Source: Streptomyces flavotricini
GTDB lineage: Bacteria > Actinomycetota > Actinomycetes > Streptomycetales > Streptomycetaceae
DNA length: 64,000 nucleotides
Reading direction: 5' to 3'
Assembly: GCF_020639365.1 (NCBI RefSeq)
Contig: NZ_JAINUL010000001.1
Span: 3,696,116-3,760,115 of the forward strand
The notes below the pieces were generated by a model. The model saw only the letters and a program-made list of their open reading frames with translations. It made no database searches and was not told where the DNA came from. This document shows positions 32,711-40,901 of this stretch, piece after piece (positions within the stretch are counted from its first letter, which is position 1; every line of letters begins with the position of its first letter). Position numbers and translations under genes: made by a program.

Positions 32711-33343
32711 CTACGCCGGGGCCGGCGTGCGGTGGCGGCCCGCCGCGCAGGCCGCCAGCCGGCCCAGGGCCTCGTCGCGGCCGCAGGCGTGCGCGCCCAG
32801 GGCGATGTGGCGGGCCACGATGCCCCGTTCCTCCCTCATCAGGCGCAGGCCGCGACGCAGCAGGAAGAGCACCGACTTGCGGCCCTCCTTCAGGTCACGG
32901 GCGAGGCGGCGGCGGAACGTCGTGGAAGGACGTCCGCGCAGACAGATCGCGTCGGCGAGCAGGCCCATCTCCTGGCAGCGCGCCGCCACGTCGGCCGCGA
33001 AGATCCCCTCCGCGATGAACAGCGGGGTGCGGGAGATGTCCAGCGTCTCCGTACCCCGGCGGGAGGAGGTGGCGATGTCGTACACCGGGACCTCGGTGCG
33101 CCCGGACCGGCACAGGTCGGCCACCGCCGCCACCGCCGCGTCCGCGTCCCACGACAGCGGGGAGTCCCAGTCGATGTCGGAACTGCCCTCGACCAGCGGG
33201 AGGGTCGGGTCGTCGCCCTCCTTGTAGAAGTCGTCCAGGCGCAGCACCGGCAGCCCGGAACGGGCGGCCAGCCGGGACTTGCCGGAGCCCGAGGGCCCGG
33301 TCAGCAGGACGACACGCGTAGGCAAAGGAGAGGAGGAGCTCAC
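32711..33343 (-). CDS. Uridine kinase-like P-loop protein
   Basis: A 210-residue nucleotide kinase-like protein with a Walker A LLTGPSGSGKSRLA, LRLDDFYKEGDDPTLPL (substrate-binding Asp), WDSPLSWD, VPVYDIATS and FIAEGIFA, the order seen in uridine kinases. It would phosphorylate uridine or cytidine, which suits the nucleoside-salvage theme, but no operator copy is present. The start is uncertain: GTG 33343 lacks a ribosome site, and the ATG at 33361 lies inside the right end of the tnpB relic. The relic may have replaced the native leader. Confidence 0.78.
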   Translation of the reverse strand: MSSSSPLPTRVVLLTGPSGSGKSRLAARSGLPVLRLDDFYKEGDDPTLPLVEGSSDIDWDSPLSWDADAAVAAVADLCRSGRTEVPVYDIATSSRRGTETLDISRTPLFIAEGIFAADVAARCQEMGLLADAICLRGRPSTTFRRRLARDLKEGRKSVLFLLRRGLRLMREERGIVARHIALGAHACGRDEALGRLAACAAGRHRTPAPA

Positions 33344-33396
33344 GGGACACCAGTTTGACATCCTCCCCCTCTCAAACACAAAGGGGGATTCCTGAC

Positions 33397-33966
33397 TCAC
33401 GCTGCCTGACGGACCTGCGGCCCGTCGGGTCTTCCGCGATCGGCGTCAGCCGGGTTGAGACCAGCCCGGACGAGCATCACGCGTGCGGAGTTCTTGTCCC
33501 GGGGTGAGACGGCCCCGCACGCGTCGCAGGTGCAGGTGCGTTCCGACAACGGGAGTGCGCGCTTGGCTCTCGCTCCGCAGCGCCCGCAGTCCATGGTGGT
33601 GTGCGCGGGGTGCACGAGGCCCAGGTTGCGGCCGTGCTTGCGCACCATGGTGATCAACTCGTGTTCGGTGCCTTGGTGAAGTCCCGGACGGTCTGCTGCT
33701 GGGGCACGCTACCCCCGGCACGCAGCCACGCGTGCTCCGCGCGCCAGCCCGTCAGCCCGTCAGCCCGTCAGCGTCCTGTCCGGCGCCGCCGGCCCGCGCT
33801 CTTCCCCGGCCGTGCGTGCCGCCCGCGACACGGCCACGCACTGGTTCCACACCCAACGGCAGCGGTCCCACTCGGCCAGCAGGGCCGAACGGGCCGAGGA
33901 CGACAGGCGGAGCCGAAAGGAGTACCGCGCGTACGCGACGTCCCCGGCTTCCACCGGCGCCGTCAC
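33397..33966 (-). pseudogene. tnpB: TnpB remnant: frameshifted and internally deleted
   Basis: The N-terminal piece (GTG 33966) reads YARYSFRLRLSSSARSALL then EWDRCRWVWNQCVAVSR, typical of the TnpB N-terminal domain. After DRTLTG a threefold TGACGGGC repeat shifts the frame; with a single copy the protein continues WRAEHAWLRAGGSVPQQQTV. The frame then jumps near 33680 to a C-terminal piece with the zinc ribbon MDCGRCGARAK and CTCDACGAVSPRDKNSA, whose last Asp is the RuvC III residue. The central part with the other RuvC residues is gone. A functional TnpB is about 400 residues, so this is inactive. Confidence 0.85.
33747..33770. repeat. Threefold octamer in the tnpB relic
   Basis: Three exact copies of GCCCGTCA on the + strand. 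Two extra copies (16 bases) account for the frameshift in the tnpB remnant. Confidence 0.9.
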
Positions 33967-34201
33967 GCCGGAAACGTACCCCCGGGGCCGGCCTCGCCTC
34001 CGCGGAACCCCCGAAGGCCTCCCCGAACGGGTGACGAGTGCCGCCTCCGCGGTGGGCTCACCGGAAGCGCGCACCGCAGGTCATCGCGGCGGACAGGCCG
34101 TTCCCCCGCTCAGGGGACGCCTCCGGTGGCCGGTTGGTGTCCAGGATCACACCTCAACTACGCTGCGTGCGCACGCGACTACGACCTCAGGTGGGATCCC
34201 C

Positions 34202-34552
34202 ATGGCACGTCACGCAGCTCCCAGCAGCTCCACGCTGCGCTCCGCAGGCCTCACGCTCTCGATGGCCGGCGCGGCCCTGGCCATGGCCGCCGGCGGCGCC
34301 CAGGCCGGTGAGCTCTCGGTTCCGGCGGCCCTCGCGGGGGTCACCGACCCCGTCGCGAACCTCAAGGTGAACCCGTTGGCCCACACCGGCGTGGACCCGC
34401 TCGACAACGGCGTGGCCACGCGGGTCGCCGACTTCCCGGCGGTCGGCACGACCATGGTCACGGGGATCCTGACGCAGGGTCCGTCCGTCGGCGAGCTGCC
34501 CGGGGCGGCCGCCTCCTCGCTGCTCGGCCCGCTGCTGCCGAAGCAGCCGTAG
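34202..34552 (+). CDS. Small secreted protein
   Basis: A 116-residue exported protein. The signal peptide ends near residue 36 (GAALAMAAGGAQA). The mature part is Leu/Pro/Ala-rich with repeated short segments (DPVANLKVNPLAHTGVDPL, LPGAAASSLLGPLLPKQ) and no cysteines. AGGTGGGA lies 5 bases before the ATG. The style resembles the secreted protein at 42110-42388, another small exported protein without known function. Confidence 0.8.
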   Translation: MARHAAPSSSTLRSAGLTLSMAGAALAMAAGGAQAGELSVPAALAGVTDPVANLKVNPLAHTGVDPLDNGVATRVADFPAVGTTMVTGILTQGPSVGELPGAAASSLLGPLLPKQP

Positions 34553-34574
34553 GCGCCGGTTCAGGGCGCGAAGA

Positions 34575-34607
34575 GGCCCCGGCAGCGCGGGGGTCGCTGC
34601 CGGGGCC
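34575..34607. terminator. Terminator between secreted protein and aldehyde dehydrogenase-like gene
   Basis: A perfect 13-bp stem GGCCCCGGCAGCG / CGCTGCCGGGGCC with a 7-base loop, between two converging genes. Confidence 0.85.
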
Positions 34608-34626
34608 GGTTCCGGAGGGGGATCCC

Positions 34627-35526
34627 TCAGTACGAGGATCCGCCCGAGCCCAGCGAACCCGTCGGGTGCCAGACCGTCTTCGTCTCCAGGAACGCCGTCA
34701 TGCGCGACGTGCCCGGGTCGGCGCTCCAGTCGTCCACAGGCTGTGGACGCAGGACGCGCTTGAGGTTGTCGGCCGCCGCGATCTCCAGCTCCTTGGCCAG
34801 CGCCGCGTCGGCGCCCGCCAGGTCGATCGCGTTGACGTCCTGGTGGGACGCCAGGTGCGGGCCCATCTCCGCGGCCTTGCCGGACAGGATGTTGACGACG
34901 CCGCCCGGCAGGTCGGAGGTGGCCAGCACCTCGCCGAGGGAGAGGGCGGGGAGCGGGGACTTCTCCGAGGTGATCACGACCGCCGTGTTGCCCGTCGCGA
35001 TGACGGGGGCGATCACCGAGATCAGGCCCAGGAAGGAGGAGTCCTGCGGGGCGACGACGGTGACGACGCCCGTCGGCTCCGGGGTGGAGAGGTTGAAGAA
35101 CGGGCCCGCGACCGGGTTGGCCCCGCCCACGATCTGGCCGATCTTGTCGGTCCAGCCCGCGTACCAGACCCAGCGGTCGATGGCCGCGTCGACGACCGCG
35201 GCCGCCTTCGACTTCGACAGGCCCTCGGCCTCGCCGACCTCGCGGACGAACTGCTCCCGGCGGCCCTCCAGCATCTCGGCGATGCGGTAGAGGATCTGCC
35301 CGCGGTTGTACGCGGTCGCACCCGACCAGCCGCCGAAGGCCTTGCGGGCCGCGACGACCGCGTCACGCGCGTCCTTGCGGGAGGACAGGGGGGCGTTGGC
35401 CAGCCACTTGCCCTTGGAGTCCGTCACCTCGTACACCCGGCCGCTCTCGGAGCGGGGGAACTTGCCCCCGACGTACAGCTTGTAGGTCTTGAAGACGTTC
35501 AGACGCGTCGACTCGACGGTTGCCAT
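34627..35526 (-). CDS. Aldehyde dehydrogenase-like protein lacking the catalytic domain
   Basis: A 299-residue protein matching the N-terminal cofactor domain of aldehyde dehydrogenases (YVGGKFPRSESGR, WYAGWTDKIGQIVG, TGVVTVVAPQ, VIATGNTAVVI, LPGGVVNILSG). The general-base Glu (ELGG) and nucleophilic Cys (GQ.C) segments are absent; after about residue 240 it diverges. Its start overlaps the stop of the full-length gene by one base (TAATG), so the two are co-translated. Either it is a regulatory or structural partner of the full enzyme, or it has lost activity. The reading frame is intact, which argues against simple decay. Confidence 0.85.
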   Translation of the reverse strand: MATVESTRLNVFKTYKLYVGGKFPRSESGRVYEVTDSKGKWLANAPLSSRKDARDAVVAARKAFGGWSGATAYNRGQILYRIAEMLEGRREQFVREVGEAEGLSKSKAAAVVDAAIDRWVWYAGWTDKIGQIVGGANPVAGPFFNLSTPEPTGVVTVVAPQDSSFLGLISVIAPVIATGNTAVVITSEKSPLPALSLGEVLATSDLPGGVVNILSGKAAEMGPHLASHQDVNAIDLAGADAALAKELEIAAADNLKRVLRPQPVDDWSADPGTSRMTAFLETKTVWHPTGSLGSGGSSY

Positions 35527-36983
35527 TAGCGCTCACCCTTCGGGTTCGACGGGGCGAGGTAGCCCTCCAGGCCGTGGCGACCGCCCTCGCGGCCGAAGCC
35601 CGACTCCTTGTAGCCGCCGAAGGGCGAGGTCGGGTCGAACTTGTTGAACGTGTTGGCCCAGACGACGCCGGCGCGGAGCTTGTTCGCGACCGCGAGGATG
35701 CGCGAGCCCTTCTCCGTCCAGATGCCGGCGGACAGGCCGTACTGGCTGTTGTTGGCCTTCGCGACGGCCTCGTCGGGGGTACGGAAGGTCAGCACGGACA
35801 GGACCGGGCCGAAGATCTCGTCGCGGGCGACGGTGTGCGCCTGGGTGACGTTCGTGAAGAGCGTCGGGGCGAACCAGTAGCCGGAGGACGGCAGCTCGCA
35901 CGCCGGGGACCAGCGCTCGGCACCCTCGGCCTCGCCGGTCTCCGCGAGCGCGGTGATCCGGGCCAGCTGCTCGGCGGAGTTGATCGCGCCGATGTCGGTG
36001 TTCTTGTCGAGCGGGTCGCCCAGGCGCAGCGTGGAGAGGCGGCGCTTGAGGGAGTCCAGCAGCTCGTCGTGGATCGACTCCTGGACCAGCAGGCGCGAGC
36101 CCGCGCAGCAGACCTGGCCCTGGTTGAAGAAGATCCCGTTGACGATGCCCTCGACGGCCTGGTCGATGGGGGCGTCGTCGAAGACGATGTTGGCGCCCTT
36201 GCCGCCGAGCTCCAGGGTGACCTTCTTGTCCGTACCGGCGATCTGGCGGGCGATGGCCTTGCCGACCGCGGTCGAGCCGGTGAAGGCGACCTTGTTGACG
36301 TCCGGGTGCTCGACGAGGGCCGCGCCCGCGTCCCCGTAACCCGTGAGGATGTTGACGACGCCCTTGGGCAGGCCCGCCTGGCGGCAGATGTCCGCGAAGA
36401 ACAGGGCGGTGAGCGGGGTCGTCTCGGCGGGCTTGAGGACGACGGTGTTGCCGGTGGCGAGCGCCGGGGCGATCTTCCACGCCAGCATCAGCAGCGGGAA
36501 GTTCCACGGGATGACCTGGCCGGCCACGCCGAGCGGGCGCGGGTTCGCGCCGTAGCCCGCGTGGTCGAGCTTGTCGGCCCAGCCCGCGTAGTAGAAGAAG
36601 TGCGCGGCGACGAGCGGGAGGTCCGCGTCGCGGGTCTCCTTGATCGGCTTGCCGTTGTCCAGGGTCTCCAGGACGGCCAGCTCGCGGCTGCGCTCCTGGA
36701 TGATCCGGGCGATGCGGAAGAGGTACTTGGCGCGCTCGGAGCCGGGCAGCGCGGACCAGGTCACGAAGGCCTTGCGGGCGGCCTTGACGGCGCGGTCCAC
36801 GTCGGCGGCGCCGGCCTGGGCGACCTCGGAGAGGACCTCCTCGGACGACGGGGAGACGGTCTTGAAGACCTTGCCGTCGGCGGCGTCGACGAACTCGCCG
36901 TCGATGAAGAGCCCGTACGAGGGGGCGATGTCGACGACGGAACGCGACTCGGGGGCCGGTGCGTACTCGAAAAGGGATGCCAT
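35526..36983 (-). CDS. Aldehyde dehydrogenase, deoC operon
   Basis: A 485-residue NAD(P)-dependent aldehyde dehydrogenase. Key residues are visible: PWNFPLLMLAWKIAPAL, KPAETTPLTAL, FTGSTAVGKAI, the general base in LELGGKGANIV and the nucleophile in FFNQGQVCCAGSRLLV, then GYKESGFGREGG. It starts 5 bases after the deoC stop and shares its transcript. Since DeoC releases acetaldehyde, oxidation of acetaldehyde to acetate is the likely job; this is inferred from context, because substrate range is not readable from sequence. Confidence 0.92.
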   Translation of the reverse strand: MASLFEYAPAPESRSVVDIAPSYGLFIDGEFVDAADGKVFKTVSPSSEEVLSEVAQAGAADVDRAVKAARKAFVTWSALPGSERAKYLFRIARIIQERSRELAVLETLDNGKPIKETRDADLPLVAAHFFYYAGWADKLDHAGYGANPRPLGVAGQVIPWNFPLLMLAWKIAPALATGNTVVLKPAETTPLTALFFADICRQAGLPKGVVNILTGYGDAGAALVEHPDVNKVAFTGSTAVGKAIARQIAGTDKKVTLELGGKGANIVFDDAPIDQAVEGIVNGIFFNQGQVCCAGSRLLVQESIHDELLDSLKRRLSTLRLGDPLDKNTDIGAINSAEQLARITALAETGEAEGAERWSPACELPSSGYWFAPTLFTNVTQAHTVARDEIFGPVLSVLTFRTPDEAVAKANNSQYGLSAGIWTEKGSRILAVANKLRAGVVWANTFNKFDPTSPFGGYKESGFGREGGRHGLEGYLAPSNPKGER

Positions 36984-36988
36984 GGTGA

Positions 36989-37957
36989 TCAGTCCACCGT
37001 CACGTAGTCGGGACCGGAGTAACGGCCGGTGCTCAGCTTCTGGCGCTGCATCAACAGGTCGTTGAGCAGGCTGGAGGCGCCGAAGCGGAACCAGTGGTTG
37101 GACAGCCAGTCCTCGCCCACGGTCTCGTTGACCAGGACCAGGAACTTGATGGCGTCCTTGGTGGTCCGGATGCCGCCGGCCGGCTTCACGCCGATCTGGA
37201 TTCCAGTCTGCTCCTTGAAGTCGCGGACGGCTTCGAGCATCAGCAGCGTGTTGGCGGGGGTGGCGTTGACGCCGACCTTGCCGGTGGAGGTCTTGATGAA
37301 GTCGGCGCCCGCGAGCATGCCGATCCAGGAAGCCCGGCGGATGTTGTCGTACGTCGACAGCTCGCCGGTCTCGAAGATGACCTTGAGGCGGGCGGCGGTG
37401 CCGTCGGGGCGTACGCACGCCTCCTTGACGGCCTTGATCAGCTCGTACGTCTCCAGGTAGCGGCCGGCGAGGAAGGCGCCACGGTCGATGACCATGTCGA
37501 TCTCGTCGGCGCCCGCGGCGACGGCGTCGTGGGTGTCCGCGAGCTTGACGGGCAGCGCGGCGCGGCCGGCCGGGAAGGCGGTCGCGACGGAGGCCACCTT
37601 GACGTCGGCGCCGTTCAGGGCGGCCTTGGCGGTGGCCACCATGTCGGGGTAGACGCAGACCGCGGCGGTCATGGGAGTCGTGCGGTCGGTCGGGTCGGGG
37701 TTGACGGCCTTGGCGGAGAGCGCTCGGACCTTGCCCGGGGTGTCCGCACCCTCAAGCGTGGTCAGGTCGATCATCGAAATGGCCAGGTCAATGGCGTACG
37801 CCTTGGCCGTGGTCTTGATCGAACGGGTACCGAGCGCGGCCGCGCGGGCCTCCAGGCCGACGGCGTCTACGCCGGGCAGCCCGTGCAGGAAGCGGCGCAG
37901 CGCGCTGTCGGACGTCGTCACGTCAGCGAATGCGGTGAGGGTGGTGGGCATGGTCAC
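36989..37957 (-). CDS. deoC: Deoxyribose-phosphate aldolase
   Basis: Splits 2-deoxyribose-5-phosphate into glyceraldehyde-3-phosphate and acetaldehyde. The protein of about 322 residues is a class I aldolase of the longer type: the Schiff-base lysine in ADFIKTSTGKVGVNATP, the proton-relay Lys in GVKPAGGIRT, and Asp in EIDMVIDRG. TATGCT (37964-37969, read leftward) ends 6 bases before the GTG at 37957, suggesting a leaderless transcript; ATG 37951 is the alternative. The operator palindrome sits directly upstream. Two aldehyde dehydrogenase genes follow in the operon. Confidence 0.94.
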   Translation of the reverse strand: MTMPTTLTAFADVTTSDSALRRFLHGLPGVDAVGLEARAAALGTRSIKTTAKAYAIDLAISMIDLTTLEGADTPGKVRALSAKAVNPDPTDRTTPMTAAVCVYPDMVATAKAALNGADVKVASVATAFPAGRAALPVKLADTHDAVAAGADEIDMVIDRGAFLAGRYLETYELIKAVKEACVRPDGTAARLKVIFETGELSTYDNIRRASWIGMLAGADFIKTSTGKVGVNATPANTLLMLEAVRDFKEQTGIQIGVKPAGGIRTTKDAIKFLVLVNETVGEDWLSNHWFRFGASSLLNDLLMQRQKLSTGRYSGPDYVTVD

Positions 37958-37970
37958 CAGATGAGCATAT

Positions 37971-37982
37971 CTACGCGCGTAG
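37971..37982. promoter_or_regulatory. Nucleoside-regulon operator, perfect copy (deoC)
   Basis: CTACGCGCGTAG, identical to the pnp, add and transporter copies. It lies one base upstream of the -10-like TATGCT of deoC, so a bound repressor would block polymerase. Confidence 0.85.
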
Positions 37983-38259
37983 CGGCCTGTCACCCCCCGC
38001 CGACGCACATATGTGCGGACTCGGGCACATCCGGGCACGGCGCAGGCCGGGACGAAGATCGCGCTGCGGACCGCTGACCTCCACTTTCCCCGTTGCGTGG
38101 CGAAGACGGGAACCCCGTGGTCGAGTCGAACAAGAAACGTGAATTTCTCTTCAGCAGCCCGCCAGACCTCCCCGGATGAAAGCCTTCGGCAGGGAACCCG
38201 CAGAGAAAGGGGGCATGCGACTCGCCCACCTCCCCGCGACACCGCACCAAGGAGTCGTC

Positions 38260-39210
38260 ATGCGTTCCGCCCTCCGCACCTCGATCGTCACCGCCGCCCT
38301 CGCCGGGGCCCTCCTCGCACCGGCCGCGACCGCGATCGCCGCGGCGACCGCTCCGCAGCCGGTGCCGTCGACCCGGGCGCCCGTTCCCTCCGGCGACAAC
38401 GGGCGCTACGAGGGCCGGCCGGTCCACGTCGGCAACGGGATGGTCGCGGTGCTGCGCAACGGGGCCGAGGGCCCGGAGGCCTGGATCCGCTACGTCGGCG
38501 ACCAGTGGAAGCCGGGCGACGACTACATGACCCACGTCGTGGGCCTGGTCACCCGCGGGCAGACCACCGCCGAGGCGTACGGGGCCTCCTTCGAGCTCAC
38601 CAAGGCGCAGACGACGGCCCCGGTGCTCGTCGTCACCACGAAGGGCGTCGCGAAGTCCTACCCGCTGCCCGAGGGCAAGGCCGGCCAGGTCTGCTCGGCC
38701 GAGAAGTCGCAGGACATCGGTGCCGGCATGAGCGCCAAGCTGTTCACGTCCCCCGACGGCCCGCGGGCCGAGCTGTGGGTCGCCGGTGAGGACACCGCCT
38801 GGCGGCTCCTGGACCGGAGCTACCCGTCGCTGCCCGAGTCGGCCGGCATCACCGCGCGCATCGTGAACCCGAGCGGCGCAGCGCCCGGCTTCGAGTGGAA
38901 GACCCAGGGCGGTGGCACCCCGCTCGGCCGGACCGCCTTCCCGGCGCTGCCCAAGGGCTGCGAGCCGAACTACAAGATCACCGAGGATCAGGCCGCCGAC
39001 AAGCCCGCGCCGAAGCCCGCGCCGACCGTCACGGTGCACGTCCGGCCGGCCGCCGACGTGAAGCCGCAGGGCGGGGCGCAGACCGTGGTCGTGCCCAAGG
39101 GCGGCGTGGCCGCCGGGGCCCAGTACGCCGCCGAGGACACCGACGACAGCGTCACCGTCGCCGCCGGCGCGGGTCTCGTCGCGTCCTCGCCGGGCTCGGT
39201 GTGGCCCTGA
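38260..39210 (+). CDS. Secreted protein with frame-shifted C-terminus
   Basis: A 316-residue exported protein: signal peptide to about residue 32 (LAGALLAPAATAIAAA), a beta-rich domain with two cysteines (GQVCSAEKS, PKGCEPNYK), a Pro/Lys linker and AAEDTDDSVTVAAGAGLVAS at the end, where a membrane helix seems to begin. The frame then ends abruptly at SSPGSVWP. A one-base shift would continue the hydrophobic run as LAGLGVALTARGRR, so the C-terminus looks damaged. AAGGAG precedes the ATG. It is fused to a sortase remnant in another frame. Confidence 0.78.
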   Translation: MRSALRTSIVTAALAGALLAPAATAIAAATAPQPVPSTRAPVPSGDNGRYEGRPVHVGNGMVAVLRNGAEGPEAWIRYVGDQWKPGDDYMTHVVGLVTRGQTTAEAYGASFELTKAQTTAPVLVVTTKGVAKSYPLPEGKAGQVCSAEKSQDIGAGMSAKLFTSPDGPRAELWVAGEDTAWRLLDRSYPSLPESAGITARIVNPSGAAPGFEWKTQGGGTPLGRTAFPALPKGCEPNYKITEDQAADKPAPKPAPTVTVHVRPAADVKPQGGAQTVVVPKGGVAAGAQYAAEDTDDSVTVAAGAGLVASSPGSVWP

Positions 39211-39440
39211 CGGCCCGCGGCCGCCGCGCAGCCCGCGACCGCACCGTCGCCCGGGCCGACGGCGCCGCCGCCGTCTTCCGGGTACGGGCGCTGGAACGGG
39301 TCGACAAGAAGAGCTTCCCGACCGACAAGGTGTACGGGAACACCGCGCGCCCGGAGCTGCGGCCGATCACCTGCGGCGGCGAGATCACCGACGGCCACCG
39401 GCCGGACAGCGTCATCGTGTACGCCGATCTCGTCGGCTGA
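39183..39440 (+). pseudogene. C-terminal remnant of a class F-type sortase
   Basis: In the frame +2 relative to the secreted protein, the sequence reads ADGAAAVFRVRALERVDKKS, FPTDKVYGNTARPELR, PITCGGEITDGHRPDSVIVY. That is the C-terminal third of an actinobacterial sortase with the catalytic Cys (ITCGG) and Arg (GHRPDS). The catalytic His and everything before it are missing, and no start codon with a ribosome site is present. It looks like a deletion that joined a secreted-protein gene to the end of its sortase gene. Confidence 0.75.
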
Positions 39441-39465
39441 GATGACGTGAGGCAGAATCGGCCTC

Positions 39466-40122
39466 ATGAGCAGCCAGCAGCCCCCTGAAGAGCCGGCGTA
39501 CGAAGACCGGGTCTACCGCTCCCCCATGGCCGTCGTGACCGGGGTGCTGCTGCTCGCGCTCATCGCGTGGCTGTGCGGGGACGCCATCGTGCGCGGATCG
39601 GGGAACAGCCCGTGGTTCGCCGCGGCGATCGCCCTGCTGGCCGTACCGCTGATCGTGGCGTTCACCATCCGCCCGGCCGTCTTCGCCAATGACGACCGGC
39701 TGCGCGTGCGGAACCCCTTCCGGGTCATCGAGCTGCCCTGGGGCGCCGTGGACGCGGTGCGCGCCGGGTACTCGGCGGAGGTGCTGGCCGGGGGGTCGAA
39801 GTACCAGCTGTGGTCCGTCCCCGTCTCGCTGCGCGAGCGGAAGAAGGCGAGCCGGCAGCAGACCAAGCAGGAGCTCTCCCGCCGCGGCGGACCCACCGGC
39901 AAGGGCGCCCAGGGCTCGCCGGGCAAGTCCGGTCCGGCCGCCTCCGCCGAACCTCAGCGGGCCCAGGCCGACCAGGTCGTGAACGAGCTGCGGGAGCTGG
40001 CCGAGCGCGGCGCCTCGCGGGCCGGTGCGCAGGGCAGCGTGCACGTGCGGTGGTCGTACGAGGTCCTCGCCCCCGCCGCCCTCGGCGTGGTGTTCCTGAT
40101 CGTGCTGCTCGTCATCGGCTGA
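39466..40122 (+). CDS. PH-domain membrane protein
   Basis: A 218-residue protein with two N-terminal membrane helices (VVTGVLLLALIAWLCGDAI, FAAAIALLAVPLIVAFTI), a cytoplasmic bacterial PH domain (FANDDRLRVRNPFRVIELPW, AVDAVRAGYSAEV) interrupted by a Gln/Lys/Gly-rich insert, and a third helix at the C-terminus (ALGVVFLIVLLVIG). Such bPH proteins are widespread in Streptomyces, with no assigned function. It starts 25 bases after the sortase remnant. Confidence 0.85.
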   Translation: MSSQQPPEEPAYEDRVYRSPMAVVTGVLLLALIAWLCGDAIVRGSGNSPWFAAAIALLAVPLIVAFTIRPAVFANDDRLRVRNPFRVIELPWGAVDAVRAGYSAEVLAGGSKYQLWSVPVSLRERKKASRQQTKQELSRRGGPTGKGAQGSPGKSGPAASAEPQRAQADQVVNELRELAERGASRAGAQGSVHVRWSYEVLAPAALGVVFLIVLLVIG

Positions 40123-40130
40123 CGCCGCCG

Positions 40131-40178
40131 ATCGGCGGCGGCAGGCGGCGGCAGGCGGCGGGAGGCGGCGGCAGGCGG
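40131..40178. repeat. Decamer tandem repeat (GCAGGCGGCG)
   Basis: About four and a half copies of GCAGGCGGCG with one substitution lie just after the PH-domain gene stop. Likely slippage-prone. No function apparent. Confidence 0.8.
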
Positions 40179-40275
40179 TCGTCGCGGCCCCGTACCGGCC
40201 CCCGTACGGGGGGTGCGAGCCCGCTCACAGGATCCGACCGGAACCGCGGCGGCCGGGACCTGCGTCCTCGCACAT

Positions 40276-40857
40276 GTGCAGCGCAACGAGGTCGGCCGCA
40301 GTGCCGCCACCGCCATTCACCTCCGGCTCCGGCTCCTGGGCGGGGGGCTGCTGATCGCCCACCTCCTCCTCGTCGGCTGGCTCACTCTGCGGCCCCTGGA
40401 CGTGCCCTGGGCGGCCGCCGCCAATCTGAACCCCCTGGAGGGGATCCGGGCGGACCTCTCGTACGGACCGCTCGAGGCGGCCCGGCGGATCGGGGAGGCG
40501 CTGGCGCTGCTGGCCCCGCTCGGGGTGCTGCTGCCGCTCGCCAACGGGAACCTGGCGCCTTCGCCGCTGGCCGCGTGGTCCTCGCTGGGCCGGACCGCCG
40601 CCGCGGGCGTGCTGGTCTCGCTCCTCATCGAGATGCTGCAGAGCTCCGTGCCCGGGCAGGTGGTCGATGTGGACTCGGTCCTGCTGAACGGGCTGGGCGT
40701 CGTCCTCGCACACGTGGCCGTCGTGCCGGCGCTGAGGGCGCGGCTGCGGCGCTCGCGCCGCTCCGAGCAGTCCTCTCAGGGGTCCACCCCGAGAATTCCC
40801 AGGGTCGGGCTCGGCCCCTGGACCGACGTTCTGTCGGCGGTGCCGCGGGAGTATTGA
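40276..40857 (+). CDS. VanZ-like membrane protein
   Basis: About 193 residues with four membrane segments (LLGGGLLIAHLLLVGWLTL, IGEALALLAPLGVLLPL, AAAGVLVSLLIEMLQSS, LLNGLGVVLAHVAVV). The VanZ-family features are the RPL turn after helix 1, NLNPLEGI, the FLIEMLQ-type helix (LLIEMLQSSVPG) and RVVDVDSVLLN-type loop (VVDVDSVLLNGLG). VanZ homologues modulate teicoplanin resistance in enterococci, but most are uncharacterised. GTG 40276 fits the usual length; GTG 40213 in frame is possible. Neither has a good ribosome site. Confidence 0.82.
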   Translation: MQRNEVGRSAATAIHLRLRLLGGGLLIAHLLLVGWLTLRPLDVPWAAAANLNPLEGIRADLSYGPLEAARRIGEALALLAPLGVLLPLANGNLAPSPLAAWSSLGRTAAAGVLVSLLIEMLQSSVPGQVVDVDSVLLNGLGVVLAHVAVVPALRARLRRSRRSEQSSQGSTPRIPRVGLGPWTDVLSAVPREY

Positions 40858-40901
40858 GGCATCGCGGGAAACTTCCCGCCGGATGTCACAGAGGAGATCC
40901 C

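Larger units (their letters stand above)
33355..33966 (-). mobile_element. Relic of an IS200/IS605-type (tnpB-only) element
   Basis: On the minus strand the remnant ends in GAGGGGGAGGATGTCAA after a hairpin (stem 33364-33370 with 33382-33388), the layout expected at the right end of IS605-family elements, where the guide RNA also ends. Inside it are N- and C-terminal pieces of TnpB with a deletion between. The left end is not defined; the GTG at 33966 is the last recognisable element sequence. No TnpA is present. Confidence 0.75.
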
